Origin: Stappia albiluteola
GTDB taxonomy: Bacteria > Pseudomonadota > Alphaproteobacteria > Rhizobiales > Stappiaceae
Reading direction: 5' to 3'
DNA: 64,000 nt
Assembly: GCF_014050225.1 (NCBI RefSeq)
Contig: NZ_JACFXV010000058.1
Location: forward strand, 1-64,000
Notes under the pieces: model-generated
The model's database searches: none
Told to the model about the DNA's origin: nothing
The model's input: only the letters and a program-made list of their open reading frames with translations
In this document: positions 1 through 7,426 of the stretch, one piece after another
Numbering within the stretch: position 1 is the first letter of the stretch
Layout of the letters: the number at the start of each line of letters is the position of its first letter
Translations under genes and position numbers: made by a program

Positions 1-1
1 G

Positions 2-913
2 AGCAAGGCCGGCCCGGTCTGGACGGGCGAGGTGCGGTTCAACGAGCAATGGCTTGACCAGCCCCTGCGCTGGAAGCGGCCGCGGCGCATCTTCGTCGCC
101 GCTCATGGCGACCTGTTTCATGAGGCCGTGCCGGACGAAGTGCTCGACGAGGTTTTCGCCATCATGGCGCTTTGCCCGCAGCACACATTCCAGGTGCTGA
201 CCAAGCGCAGCAAAAGGATGCGGGAATATCTGAGAGACCCCAATACGCCGTTCAGGGTCGCCGATATGGCGACGGTTGTTGGCCGTCATCTACCAGATGG
301 ACACCCAGGATGGCAGCGAGGCAATTGGCGGGCATCGCCAATAATCGGCTGCACTCAACCCGCAAATTGGCCTCTGACGAACGTCTGGATTGGCGTCTCC
401 GTCGAGGACCAGACCCGCGCCGACGAGCGCATTCCCGACCTGCTCGCCACCCCGACCGCCATCCGCTTTGTCAGCGCCGAGCCGCTTCTCGGGCCGGTGG
501 ATTTTTTGGCGTTCCAGGAGGGAATCCCCGGGAATGAGTGGCTGACATGGCTTGATGGCATCGACTGGATAATCGTCGGCGGCGAAAGCGGCCCCGACGC
601 ACGGCCGATGCATCCGGATTGGGCGCGATCCATCCGCGACCAATGCGCCGCCGCCGGCACCGCTTTCTTCTTCAAACAATGGGGCGAATGGGCGCCGCAA
701 GTGGGCGCCGTCGATGGCTGGAACATCGACGACAACCCGGAAATAAGCCGCTTTGACCACAGGGATTGGGAAGGCGGCCATTGGGGTGAACCTTATCGGC
801 CTATGTGGTGCGACGAAGTCGATGACGACACAGTCTCCCGCATCGGCAAATCCCGCGCCGGCCGTCTTCTCGACGGCGTCGAGCACAACGCCATGCCGGA
901 GGTGGCCCGGTGA
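2..913 (+). CDS. DUF5131 (phage Gp37/Gp68) family protein, 5' truncated
   Basis: The reading frame is open from base 2, so the gene enters from the left and its start lies outside the window. The visible part (about 303 residues) has the stretch VWTGEVRFNEQW, then a Trp/Arg-rich segment and SDLFHE-like and VGGESGPDARPMHPDW-like stretches, which I recognise from the Gp37/Gp68 (DUF5131) family found in phages and islands. That family has a radical-SAM-like Cys-rich N-terminus, which would be in the missing part. FFFKQWGEW near the C-terminus is also typical. The biochemical function is not established. It is the first of a tight run of mobile-element genes; its TGA overlaps the next GTG start. 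Confidence 0.8.
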   Translation, partial: SKAGPVWTGEVRFNEQWLDQPLRWKRPRRIFVAAHGDLFHEAVPDEVLDEVFAIMALCPQHTFQVLTKRSKRMREYLRDPNTPFRVADMATVVGRHLPDGHPGWQRGNWRASPIIGCTQPANWPLTNVWIGVSVEDQTRADERIPDLLATPTAIRFVSAEPLLGPVDFLAFQEGIPGNEWLTWLDGIDWIIVGGESGPDARPMHPDWARSIRDQCAAAGTAFFFKQWGEWAPQVGAVDGWNIDDNPEISRFDHRDWEGGHWGEPYRPMWCDEVDDDTVSRIGKSRAGRLLDGVEHNAMPEVAR

Positions 914-1203
914 ACCGTTGCACAAACCTCATAAAGCGAGCGTTCATCGGCCTTGGCCGCGCCATATACGACGCCTTCCCTGTCTGCCTATGCGTCCTTG
1001 GCGGCGTCTTCTTCGGCATCTCCTTCCACGTTCCGGAAAATCATGATTCTGGAATGCTAGGCATGGCCCTTCTCGGCTTGGTTTGCTGTTCGACGGCGCT
1101 TTCTCTCGCCAGCGAGCGCGCGCGGGCGCGCGGATTTCTGGACGGGGCCGAAGCCCTCTTTCACCTGATAAACCGCGAATTCGCAAAGGACGACGGCCAA
1201 TGA
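910..1203 (+). CDS. Small membrane protein of unknown function
   Basis: A 97-residue protein starting at GTG that overlaps the preceding stop by 4 bp (GTGA), which argues for translational coupling and for this start. Residues about 19-40 and 48-66 are hydrophobic and could form two membrane segments; the C-terminal third is charged (SERARARGFLDGAE). No family recognised. It sits in the element's early gene string, between the DUF5131 gene and another small ORF, and its stop overlaps the next ATG. Confidence 0.55.
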   Translation: MNRCTNLIKRAFIGLGRAIYDAFPVCLCVLGGVFFGISFHVPENHDSGMLGMALLGLVCCSTALSLASERARARGFLDGAEALFHLINREFAKDDGQ

Positions 1204-1427
1204 CCGCCGCCCTTCCCGTGACGATCGATGCCGCCGCCACCCTTTGCCACCGGCGCAAGGTTGCCGACCGCCGCGTCAGGCTGGAGCTGCTGGTCGAGGA
1301 TTACACGGTCGACGCGCAGGCCGCCTATGACGTCGGCGATCCGGGCCTCGGCAAGGCGCTCGAGCGCAACGCCGGCCGCATCCGCGCGAAAGCAAAATCG
1401 CTCAGCCGCCGCAACGACGGCCGCTGA
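1200..1427 (+). CDS. Small basic protein of unknown function
   Basis: A 75-residue ORF whose ATG overlaps the upstream TGA as ATGA. I prefer this start to an in-frame start at 1083, which would lie deep inside the preceding gene. The protein is Arg/Lys/Ala-rich, with a probable helical segment around VRLELLVEDYTVDAQAAYD and a basic tail ending RAKAKSLSRRNDGR. No family recognised. Its place in the overlapping gene string and the coupled start are the main support for it being real. Confidence 0.5.
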   Translation: MTAALPVTIDAAATLCHRRKVADRRVRLELLVEDYTVDAQAAYDVGDPGLGKALERNAGRIRAKAKSLSRRNDGR

Positions 1428-1476
1428 CGCACGCCGCCCCATCGGCATTTCCCCCTCGTTTCAGGAGGTCAATGCA

Positions 1477-2694
1477 ATGTCTGATTTGCTCAAGATCGAG
1501 ACCCCCGCCGGCGACCTGCGCAAGGTTCTGTCGCTGCTGTCGCGCATCCGGCTTCACAGGTCGAAAATCCCTGTTCTCGGCTGCGCGCTTGTCGAGGCGA
1601 AGGACAACGCGGTCACCCTGACCGTGACGGACCTTGGCGCCTGGCTGACGCTCAGCCTGCCGGCGCGCGTCCACGCGCCCGGCCGCGCGCTGCTGCCGTT
1701 CAACCTTGCCCGCATGCTTGTCGCCAATCACGCCGCCGGCACGCCCATCACCATCGAGCAGGCGGCCGGCGGCACCGAGCTGACGGTGAGCGACCCGGAC
1801 GGCCGCACGACGCTGATCACACCACCGGTCAGTGACTTTCCCGAAGATAACCTTTCCACCAGGCCCGTGATCGGCACCTTGACGCTTGCCGACGAGGCAG
1901 CCTTTCGCGACAGGTTGAAACGGGCGCTGCGTGTCGTTTCGACCGAAGAGACGCGCTATTACCTCAACGGCGTCTGCCTGGACGTTGCCGAAGGCGCCGA
2001 CAAGGTCAAGCTCGTATCGACCGACGGTCACCGGCTGATCGCCATCGATGCGGGGGCCGAATGGAGCCCGGCGGCGCAGGGTGAGATGGACCCGCCCGAC
2101 CAGCTTTGCATCCTGCCGCGCATGATCGTCCCCGCATTGACGGCCATGCCCTTCGCCGGGCCGATCCTGCTGCGCGAGGGGGAGAATTTCGAAGTGCCGC
2201 TCGTCGGCGGCCGCATCATCACCAGCACGATCGATGGCAAGTTTCCGGACTGGCGCCGCGTCGTGCCGAAGTTCGGCGAACGGCAGCCGGACATGATCAG
2301 CTTCGACCGGGCCGAACTTCTGTCGGCGATGCGGCGTATCCCGTGGGGCCATAGATCGACGCGGATCGACATCGCTGTCGGCAAGGGCAAGGCGGTTCTT
2401 AGCTACAACAGCCGGCATGACCTCAGCGGCTTCCGGGTATTGTCCGTCGAGTCGTCCACAAAAACACCCGAGTGGTTTCACGCCTTTGACCGACAGCACC
2501 TCACGGAGGCCTGCCTCGCCTGCCGGGGAGATCTGCTGACACTCGAATGCACGGCCGGTGAGGAAGGCGCTCCAGTCCTCATCGCCTCTGACAGTGGCGT
2601 GGACTTCGTGCTGATGCCGATGCGCGGCGATCAGGACGAGGCCCTCGCGCTGCTGCGCTCCCTCACCGCCGAACAGCCCCGCGCCGCCGCCTGA
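1477..2694 (+). CDS. DnaN-like DNA polymerase III beta sliding clamp, element-encoded
   Basis: A 405-residue homologue of the bacterial beta clamp, the ring that tethers DNA polymerase to DNA. An AGGAGG ribosome site at 1463-1468 lies 8 bp before ATG 1477, which fixes the start despite open frame upstream. Clamp hallmarks are ETRYYLNG (158-165), STDGHRL (181-187), [13 protein letters not shown] (252-264) and VLMPMR (378-383), matching the second and third clamp folds. A tail of about 20 residues follows the usual C-terminus, so it is longer than chromosomal clamps (about 370 aa). Because it lies among DUF5131, GapR, xis and int genes, I infer an extra clamp carried by the mobile element, possibly for element replication, rather than the host dnaN. 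Confidence 0.88.
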   Translation: MSDLLKIETPAGDLRKVLSLLSRIRLHRSKIPVLGCALVEAKDNAVTLTVTDLGAWLTLSLPARVHAPGRALLPFNLARMLVANHAAGTPITIEQAAGGTELTVSDPDGRTTLITPPVSDFPEDNLSTRPVIGTLTLADEAAFRDRLKRALRVVSTEETRYYLNGVCLDVAEGADKVKLVSTDGHRLIAIDAGAEWSPAAQGEMDPPDQLCILPRMIVPALTAMPFAGPILLREGENFEVPLVGGRIITSTIDGKFPDWRRVVPKFGERQPDMISFDRAELLSAMRRIPWGHRSTRIDIAVGKGKAVLSYNSRHDLSGFRVLSVESSTKTPEWFHAFDRQHLTEACLACRGDLLTLECTAGEEGAPVLIASDSGVDFVLMPMRGDQDEALALLRSLTAEQPRAAA

Positions 2695-2725
2695 TCGCCC
2701 ACCCCCACAACGGAAGGAAATTCCG

Positions 2726-3004
2726 ATGTCAAATCACGGCGGCGTTGCCGCAGACCAGCTCCGCGCCTTTGTCGAGCGCATCGAGCGGCTGGAAGAAGAA
2801 AAGAAGGTCATCAGCGATGACATCAAGGACGTCTATGCCGAGGCCAAGGGCAACGGCTATGACGTCGCCGTGCTGCGCAAGGTGATCTCGCTGCGCAAGA
2901 AAAAGCCACATGAGCGCGAGGAAGAAGAAGCCGTGCTCGACCTCTACATACACGCGCTCGGCATGGCCGGCAGCGGCGAAGCGGAGGGCCGGGACAATGG
3001 CTGA
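2726..3004 (+). CDS. GapR/DUF2312 family nucleoid-associated protein
   Basis: A 92-residue protein with the classic DUF2312 layout: an N-terminal coiled-coil helix ([20 protein letters not shown]), the [17 protein letters not shown] motif and [20 protein letters not shown]. In Caulobacter the family member GapR clamps overtwisted DNA ahead of replication and transcription and stimulates type II topoisomerases. Here it is element-borne, directly after the clamp gene, so it may be an accessory chromatin or replication protein of the element. A purine-rich site (GGAAGGAAA) precedes ATG 2726. The stop overlaps the next start by 8 bp. Confidence 0.88.
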   Translation: MSNHGGVAADQLRAFVERIERLEEEKKVISDDIKDVYAEAKGNGYDVAVLRKVISLRKKKPHEREEEEAVLDLYIHALGMAGSGEAEGRDNG

Positions 3005-3527
3005 GCCAAGCATCGAACAGGCCGAAAACTGCACGCCTGTCGATCATATCGACGAGGTTTCCCCGGTCTACCCGAAGCCGGATGACTGGATCCTGACGCG
3101 TGACGGCCGGCCCTATCTCAAGGGCGCGTCATGGGGTGCGTACGGTGATTGCTTCGACGAGGACGTCTTGCCGCTGGCGGAAGGCGACACGGTCGAGTTT
3201 TGTTTTGCCACCTCCGATGGCCGGACATTCATCACCATCCACGAGACGGCCCGGCAAGATGGCGGCACGGCCACCGCTGCGGATTTTGAGTTCGAGCGGT
3301 CAGGCGCGACCGGCAGTCTTTACTGGATCCCCGGAGATCCCGACACGATCAACGAAGACCCGGTCGAATTCATGCGCGAACAGCAAGACTACGACCCCTG
3401 GCACGACGACGGCGAGACGGTCGAGTTTGAGGCTTACACCCTCTTCAACCGATGGATGCGCCTGACCCGCACCGACGCCGGCGAATGGACGTTCCGGGAA
3501 ATCGAACAGGAGGCGCCCCGCCAATGA
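2997..3527 (+). CDS. Hypothetical acidic protein
   Basis: A 176-residue protein, strongly acidic and rich in aromatic residues ([46 protein letters not shown]). I choose ATG 2997, which overlaps the DUF2312 stop, over an upstream in-frame start inside that gene. No signal peptide or membrane segment and no family recognised. It sits between gapR-like and HD-hydrolase genes and its TGA overlaps the next ATG (ATGA), so it is part of the same transcription unit. Confidence 0.6.
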   Translation: MAEPSIEQAENCTPVDHIDEVSPVYPKPDDWILTRDGRPYLKGASWGAYGDCFDEDVLPLAEGDTVEFCFATSDGRTFITIHETARQDGGTATAADFEFERSGATGSLYWIPGDPDTINEDPVEFMREQQDYDPWHDDGETVEFEAYTLFNRWMRLTRTDAGEWTFREIEQEAPRQ

Positions 3528-4159
3528 ACGCCCCCGTCAAAAACCCAGTCGCCGCAGCACGTCCACCCGTCTGGAAACAGATGGCGTCCGGCCGCATGGT
3601 CGACCTGGCGAACCTCAAGTCCCATGACGTCTATTTCCCGGACATCGTCGAGGCCCTTTGCAAGATCGCCAGGTTCGACGGCGCCACGCCGAACGTGGTC
3701 TACACCGTCGCCCAGCATTGCTGCCTGGCTTATGACGCAGCGTCCGAAGAGCGGGTGAAACCCTTCGCCCTGCTGCATGATTTTCATGAGGCCTATATCG
3801 GCGACATCACCACGCCGACAGCAAGGCTGCTGCAGGCGATGCATATCCACCCCGGCGAAATCGTGGGGCTGATCGGACGGGTGAAAGCCCATCTCGACAC
3901 GGCGATCTTCGCCGCCGCCGGCATCCCGCCTTTTATCGACGTCGCCGCCTATCAGGACGTTGCCCGCCAGGTGCGGGCGATAGACGACGCGCTGCTCGCC
4001 ACGGAACGGCGCGACCTTCTGGCGCCGGCGCAGGGCGCGGGCTGGCCGGAGCCGATGCAAAGGCCCCTGCCGACCCGCATCAGGCCATGGGGACAGGACA
4101 AGGGCCGCGAAGAGCTGCTCAAGCGCCTTAGCCTGATCGGCATCGACGGCAGGGGGTGA
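3524..4159 (+). CDS. HD-domain phosphohydrolase (YfbR-like)
   Basis: A 211-residue protein with an HD-superfamily metal site: His65 (VAQHCC), His85-Asp86 (LLHDFHEAYIGDITTP) and further acidic residues about 170-180. The FHEAYIGDI stretch after the HD pair resembles YfbR/YedJ-type 5'-nucleotidases and phage-borne HD hydrolases, which dephosphorylate deoxynucleoside monophosphates. Start ATG 3524 is coupled to the preceding stop (ATGA). A nucleotide-pool role would fit an element that also carries its own clamp, but substrate is inferred only from family resemblance. Confidence 0.75.
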   Translation: MNAPVKNPVAAARPPVWKQMASGRMVDLANLKSHDVYFPDIVEALCKIARFDGATPNVVYTVAQHCCLAYDAASEERVKPFALLHDFHEAYIGDITTPTARLLQAMHIHPGEIVGLIGRVKAHLDTAIFAAAGIPPFIDVAAYQDVARQVRAIDDALLATERRDLLAPAQGAGWPEPMQRPLPTRIRPWGQDKGREELLKRLSLIGIDGRG

Positions 4160-4162
4160 GCG

Positions 4163-4588
4163 GTGGCAAAGTCTTTACAACTGACCGATATTTCGGACGA
4201 CGAGCCGGTTACCCTGGCCGAGGCGTGCCGCCTTTTTTTCGGCGGCAGGTTGTCGCCGTCAGCGTTGCGCACGGAAGCCGCGAAGGGCAATCTTGAGATC
4301 ATGCAGATCGCCAGGAAGGACTTCGTCACCCGGCGCTCGATCGAGGAAATGAAACAGCGATGCCGCAGAAGCGCAAGCCGCCCCGACTCTGGCTCAGAAC
4401 AGAAACCGACTCCAAGGGTCGAAAGCGGCAAAGCTGGATCATCAAGGACGGCAGTCGGAATATCCGCACAGGATGCCTTGCGGAACAAACTGAGCAGGCG
4501 GAGCAAGCCCTGCACGACTACCTCGCAGAAAAATACGAAGCCCCAAGGGGAGGTCGTGCCTCTGAAATCACGGTCGGAGATGTCCTGA
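4163..4588 (+). CDS. Excisionase-like HTH protein with tail overlapping the integrase gene
   Basis: A 141-residue GTG-start ORF. Residues about 12-66 look like the short winged-helix domain of rhizobial element excisionases (VTLAEACRLFFGGRLSPSAL ... FVTRRSIEEM). It immediately precedes int, the usual xis-int order, and would set the direction of recombination. The remaining ~75 residues are Ser/Lys/Thr-rich and low complexity, and are read from DNA that also encodes the N-terminus of the integrase in another frame, a 229-bp overlap. Whether the tail is functional or read-through is not clear from sequence. Confidence 0.68.
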   Translation: MAKSLQLTDISDDEPVTLAEACRLFFGGRLSPSALRTEAAKGNLEIMQIARKDFVTRRSIEEMKQRCRRSASRPDSGSEQKPTPRVESGKAGSSRTAVGISAQDALRNKLSRRSKPCTTTSQKNTKPQGEVVPLKSRSEMS

Positions 4589-5478
4589 CCGTCTACCTTG
4601 ACGAAAAATCGTCGGCCACCGCCCGGCCCCGCGAGACGGAACAGGCGATTGGCCGCCTGAACGAATTCTTCGGCGACAAGCCCCTGAGCGATATCAAGGG
4701 CAAGACATGCCGGGAATTCGCGGCGCACCGCGCGACGCAGGCCGGCGCCAGGCGCGACCTCGAGATCCTGCGCGCCGCGATCAGATACTATCACCGGGAA
4801 TATGGCCTCGACGTCGTGCCCGCCCTGACGTTGCCGCAGAAAAGCACGCCGCGCGAGCGCTACCTGACGCGCTCGGAAGCGGCCCGCCTGTTGCTGGCCT
4901 GCATGGGATGGGAACGGGTATCCGAAGATCCTGACGCCCGCTGGCGTCGACGGCCATACCACCGGGGCAGCCATCTTGCTCGCCTGGTCCTCATCGGCCT
5001 CTACACTGGCACCCGGCCGGGCGCGATCAAGGCCCTGCAGTGGATGCGCAACACGACCGGCGGATGGGCCGACATGGAGCGGGGCGTCATATTCCGCCGC
5101 GCGGAGGGCGAACGCGTTGCCCACAACAAGCGCAAGCCGCCGGTCAAGATCGCCCGTCGCCTGTTGGCGCACATGGCACGGTGGAAGCGGATGGACGGTT
5201 GGGAGGCTGACCGCACGGGACTGCGCTATATCGTGCATTACTACGGCAAGCCCGTCGTCAAGGAGAACAAGGCCTTCCGATCGGCAATAGCAGCCGCCGG
5301 GCTTTCGGACGATGTCACACCCCACATTCTGCGCCACACACGCGGCACATGGCTCGCGCAGCGCAATGTGCCATCGAACGAAGCCGCAGCGTCCCTCGGG
5401 CTCACGGTCGAGGAATACGAGCGCACCTACCTGCACAACGATCCTGAATTCCAGAAATCCGCCGCCGACGCCTACTGA
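4360..5478 (+). CDS. Tyrosine recombinase / integrase
   Basis: A 372-residue site-specific recombinase of the phage integrase family. The N-terminal 1-60 region (MPQKRKPPRLWLR ... WIIKDG ... RTG) is an arm-binding-type domain, followed by a core-binding SAM-like domain (about 70-160) and a catalytic domain with Arg219 (TGTRPGA), His322 and Arg325 (HILRHTRGTW), and Tyr357 (ERTYLHND) as the probable nucleophile. It lies about 0.8 kb from a tRNA-Pro 3' fragment, consistent with integration into the 3' end of tRNA-Pro. The gene start lies inside the excisionase-like ORF. It converges on a small minus-strand gene that overlaps its end by 7 bp. Confidence 0.9.
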   Translation: MPQKRKPPRLWLRTETDSKGRKRQSWIIKDGSRNIRTGCLAEQTEQAEQALHDYLAEKYEAPRGGRASEITVGDVLTVYLDEKSSATARPRETEQAIGRLNEFFGDKPLSDIKGKTCREFAAHRATQAGARRDLEILRAAIRYYHREYGLDVVPALTLPQKSTPRERYLTRSEAARLLLACMGWERVSEDPDARWRRRPYHRGSHLARLVLIGLYTGTRPGAIKALQWMRNTTGGWADMERGVIFRRAEGERVAHNKRKPPVKIARRLLAHMARWKRMDGWEADRTGLRYIVHYYGKPVVKENKAFRSAIAAAGLSDDVTPHILRHTRGTWLAQRNVPSNEAAASLGLTVEEYERTYLHNDPEFQKSAADAY

Positions 5479-5657
5479 CGTCGCGTTCTTCGCTTGATTT
5501 CTCGCTCGATAGCGTCGCGGATCATGTCCAGGCGCGCCTCGCCTTGCATGAGTACAGCATCGATTCGAGCGGTATCCCCCTCAGCGAGGGGGAGCCGCAG
5601 TTGCTCCGCCCATTGCTTTTTCCGTCCGCCGCGCCTGGGCACTTCCCGATCTGTCAT
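5472..5657 (-). CDS. Small ribbon-helix-helix-like regulator
   Basis: A 61-residue protein with a basic N-terminus followed by [19 protein letters not shown] and a final amphipathic helix with DMIRDAIEREIKRR. This beta-strand/helix/helix pattern (QLRLPL, ARIDAVL, IRDAIEREI) resembles ribbon-helix-helix regulators such as Arc/MetJ and antitoxin N-termini. It is transcribed divergently from the GIY-YIG fusion gene, and the 60-bp gap contains repeated GTACACG and a CATGTACATG palindrome, a plausible operator. I infer an autoregulated element repressor; no toxin partner is visible. Confidence 0.6.
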   Translation of the reverse strand: MTDREVPRRGGRKKQWAEQLRLPLAEGDTARIDAVLMQGEARLDMIRDAIEREIKRRTRRQ

Positions 5658-5673
5658 GTTGACTTTCTATCAT

Positions 5674-5703
5674 GTACACGGTACACGTTCAAACATGTAC
5701 ATG
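5674..5703. promoter_or_regulatory. Operator-like repeats in divergent promoter region
   Basis: Between the two divergent genes lie a tandem direct repeat GTACACG (5674-5680 and 5681-5687) and a perfect 10-bp palindrome CATGTACATG (5694-5703). The spacing and position suit binding by a ribbon-helix-helix dimer such as the adjacent small protein. Seen in sequence; the binding role is inferred. Confidence 0.45.
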
Positions 5704-5716
5704 AATGAGGTGTTTT

Positions 5717-6172
5717 ATGCCGCAGCATCGCAAGCCTCCGCGACTGCTATTGCGTAATGAGAAGACCGGAAAGACGTGGATTATCCGAGACAATGGGCGA
5801 TCATTCAGAACTGGCTTTTCTGAGGGGGAAATCGATCTCGCAGAGGAACGATTGGCCCAATATGTCGCTGGAGAATACACACCCTCAAACACGAAGATAG
5901 CTTACGTCTACTATGTGACGGCCGCCCACTCGGTCGACTACCCGATAAAAATAGGGTTCACGGCCGGCGCCATGTCCATCCGACTGACACAGTTTCAGTT
6001 AGGGAACCCAAACGTGCTGGTTTGCTTGGCGACGGAGATTGGATCACAAGCCCTTGAGCGGGATCGCCACGCGCGCTTTCGGCATCTTCACATTCGTGGA
6101 GAGTGGTTTAGGCGTGATCCGTCTTTGATGGGCTTCATAGAGAGTATCCAGCCAACAGAGATCTATAAGTAA
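5717..6172 (+). CDS. Integrase-type N-terminal domain fused to GIY-YIG (T5orf172/MUG113) nuclease domain
   Basis: A 151-residue protein. Residues 1-60 (MPQHRKPPRLLLR, WIIRDNGRSFRTGF, AEERLAQYVAGEY) align almost position for position with the N-terminal domain of the neighbouring integrase. From residue about 65 it becomes a GIY-YIG-like domain of the T5orf172/MUG113 type: YVYYVTA, PIKIGFT, an Arg in the following helix, ALERDRHARF with the conserved Glu, and RGEWFRRD. I choose ATG 5717 over ATG 5705 because GAGG lies 7-10 bp before it and the homology to integrase begins there. Possible roles are a nuclease or a competitor that uses integrase arm sites. Divergent from the RHH-like gene. Confidence 0.75.
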   Translation: MPQHRKPPRLLLRNEKTGKTWIIRDNGRSFRTGFSEGEIDLAEERLAQYVAGEYTPSNTKIAYVYYVTAAHSVDYPIKIGFTAGAMSIRLTQFQLGNPNVLVCLATEIGSQALERDRHARFRHLHIRGEWFRRDPSLMGFIESIQPTEIYK

Positions 6173-6177
6173 ACAAA

Positions 6178-6193
6178 CGGTGCGCGCGCACCG
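6178..6193. repeat. 16-bp perfect palindrome after the GIY-YIG gene
   Basis: CGGTGCGCGCGCACCG is a perfect inverted repeat 6 bp after the stop codon. It could be a short terminator stem without a T-run, or a protein-binding site near the element end. Confidence 0.4.
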
Positions 6194-6209
6194 GCAACGC
6201 ACCAAATCA

Positions 6210-6227
6210 CGGAACATGAGCGGAACA
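6210..6227. repeat. Direct repeats CGGAACA, candidate integrase arm-type sites
   Basis: CGGAACA occurs at 6210-6216 and 6221-6227, 11 bp apart, about one helical turn, and 62 bp before the tRNA-derived core. The spacing and position resemble integrase arm-type sites. This is inference from layout only. Confidence 0.3.
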
Positions 6228-6288
6228 AACGCGGTTCAGTTGGAATGAAATTCATTGATTTCTATGAGATTTTTGAGAGGCTCCCTTT

Positions 6289-6333
6289 TTCGGGACGAGG
6301 GGGTCGCAGGTTCGAATCCTGCCACTCCGACCA
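6289..6333 (+). other. attR-like site: 3' fragment of tRNA-Pro(CGG)
   Basis: The 45 bases from the anticodon loop (TTCGGGA) through the 3' anticodon stem, variable loop, T arm (GCAGG-TTCGAAT-CCTGC), acceptor strand CACTCCG and ACCA match the 3' part of a bacterial tRNA-Pro(CGG). The 5' half is absent: the bases upstream cannot pair as an anticodon stem. This is the expected direct repeat left at one end of an element integrated into the 3' end of tRNA-Pro. The intact tRNA gene should lie at the left end of the element, outside the window. Confidence 0.8.
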
Positions 6334-6743
6334 TTTTTCCTCAAATAACTTATTGATATTTATTGGAATTTCGCATTCCTGCGATATTCCTGCAAAAAGC
6401 ATGTTGTTACGCGCCAATGATTGGGCCAGTGTTTCGTTGTACAAGCATGGCACTTGAGTAATTGGTTTGGCCGGCAGCGGCCATGATTGCTTTCACATTG
6501 GGCAATGACGATTGCTCGATATGCCTCGCCTATGAAGGCTTGCGCTCCGACCCGGCAGCATAGCCGTGGCGACCTCATCGAATTTGGCCTCTTCTCGCGT
6601 GGCTTCCTGGAACCCGCAAATGGCGAAATTTTGATAGAAAATGGCGACGCCTTGCAAGGTAATTCTCCAATTGATCGGTTACACCCCAAAGAGGTAGCCG
6701 CAGCGGTTGGAGGACCACGCGGCCATCACCGGAAGGGGAGGAC
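6334..6743. other. Intergenic region between element end and transporter operon
   Basis: 410 bp with no convincing gene. The first 130 bp are AT-rich, consistent with chromosomal flank beside an attachment site. A GGGGAGG ribosome site just before 6744 belongs to the transporter permease. Short ORFs here have no ribosome sites or recognisable domains. Confidence 0.6.
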
Positions 6744-7394
6744 ATGGAGGTCTTTTGGTTCATCGCCGGGAACTGGGCATCGATCGTCGAGTTGGCGCTT
6801 GAACACATCACCATTGTCGGTGTTGCTGTCGGCTTTGCTATAGTTGCGGGCGTTCCCATTGGCATCGCAATCACGCAGAACCAGTCGATTGCGAACGCCG
6901 TGCTTTATATCGCATCGATCATCGTCACGATTCCGTCGATTGCCCTGTTTGGCCTGATGATCCCGATCCTTTCGACGATCGGCCACGGCATCGGCTGGCT
7001 GCCGGCGGTGATAGCCATCCTCCTCTATTCGCTGCTGCCGATCATCCGCAACACCCATACAGCCATCACCAATGTCGACCCTGCCCTGCGCGAGGCTGCC
7101 CGCGGCATGGGAATGACCTCAATGCAGCGCCTGACACGGGTCGAGATCCCGATCGCCGTTCCGGTCATCATGGCCGGTGTACGCACGGCGGTCGTAATGA
7201 ATATCGGCGTAGCGGCCATCGCCGCCTATATCGGTGCCGGCGGTCTCGGCGTGCTGATTTCGCGAGGCATCAGCCAGACTGACCCCCGCCAGCTCATTAC
7301 CGGAGCCATAGCCGTCTCTCTTCTCGCGATTTTTGCCGATTGGACTTTGCTGAAGCTGCAAAAGCTTCTGACCCCCAGCGGCCTCACGCATTGA
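6744..7394 (+). CDS. Osmoprotectant (glycine betaine/choline-type) ABC transporter permease
   Basis: A 216-residue inner-membrane permease with about six hydrophobic segments and the EAA loop LREAARGMGMTSMQRLTRVEIP (about 112-133) that docks the ATPase. Length and motifs match the short permeases of OpuC/OsmVWX/YehWXYZ-type importers for quaternary amines. Start ATG 6744 follows GGGGAGG. First gene of a four-gene transport operon (permease, ATPase, permease, binding protein); the next gene starts 32 bp downstream. Confidence 0.87.
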   Translation: MEVFWFIAGNWASIVELALEHITIVGVAVGFAIVAGVPIGIAITQNQSIANAVLYIASIIVTIPSIALFGLMIPILSTIGHGIGWLPAVIAILLYSLLPIIRNTHTAITNVDPALREAARGMGMTSMQRLTRVEIPIAVPVIMAGVRTAVVMNIGVAAIAAYIGAGGLGVLISRGISQTDPRQLITGAIAVSLLAIFADWTLLKLQKLLTPSGLTH

Positions 7395-7426
7395 GCCGCT
7401 ACGCGGCCAAATCCCCAGGGAACCGG

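Noticed and set aside
1402-2499. 365-codon minus-strand ORF
   Set aside because: Antisense to the sliding-clamp gene; Arg/Gly-rich composition and no domain, an effect of high GC.
3952-5436. 494-codon minus-strand ORF
   Set aside because: Antisense to the integrase, excisionase and HD-hydrolase genes; no recognisable domain.
6262-6453. Minus-strand ORF with WQDSNLRPPRP
   Set aside because: This peptide is the antisense translation of a tRNA 3' end, a common false call.
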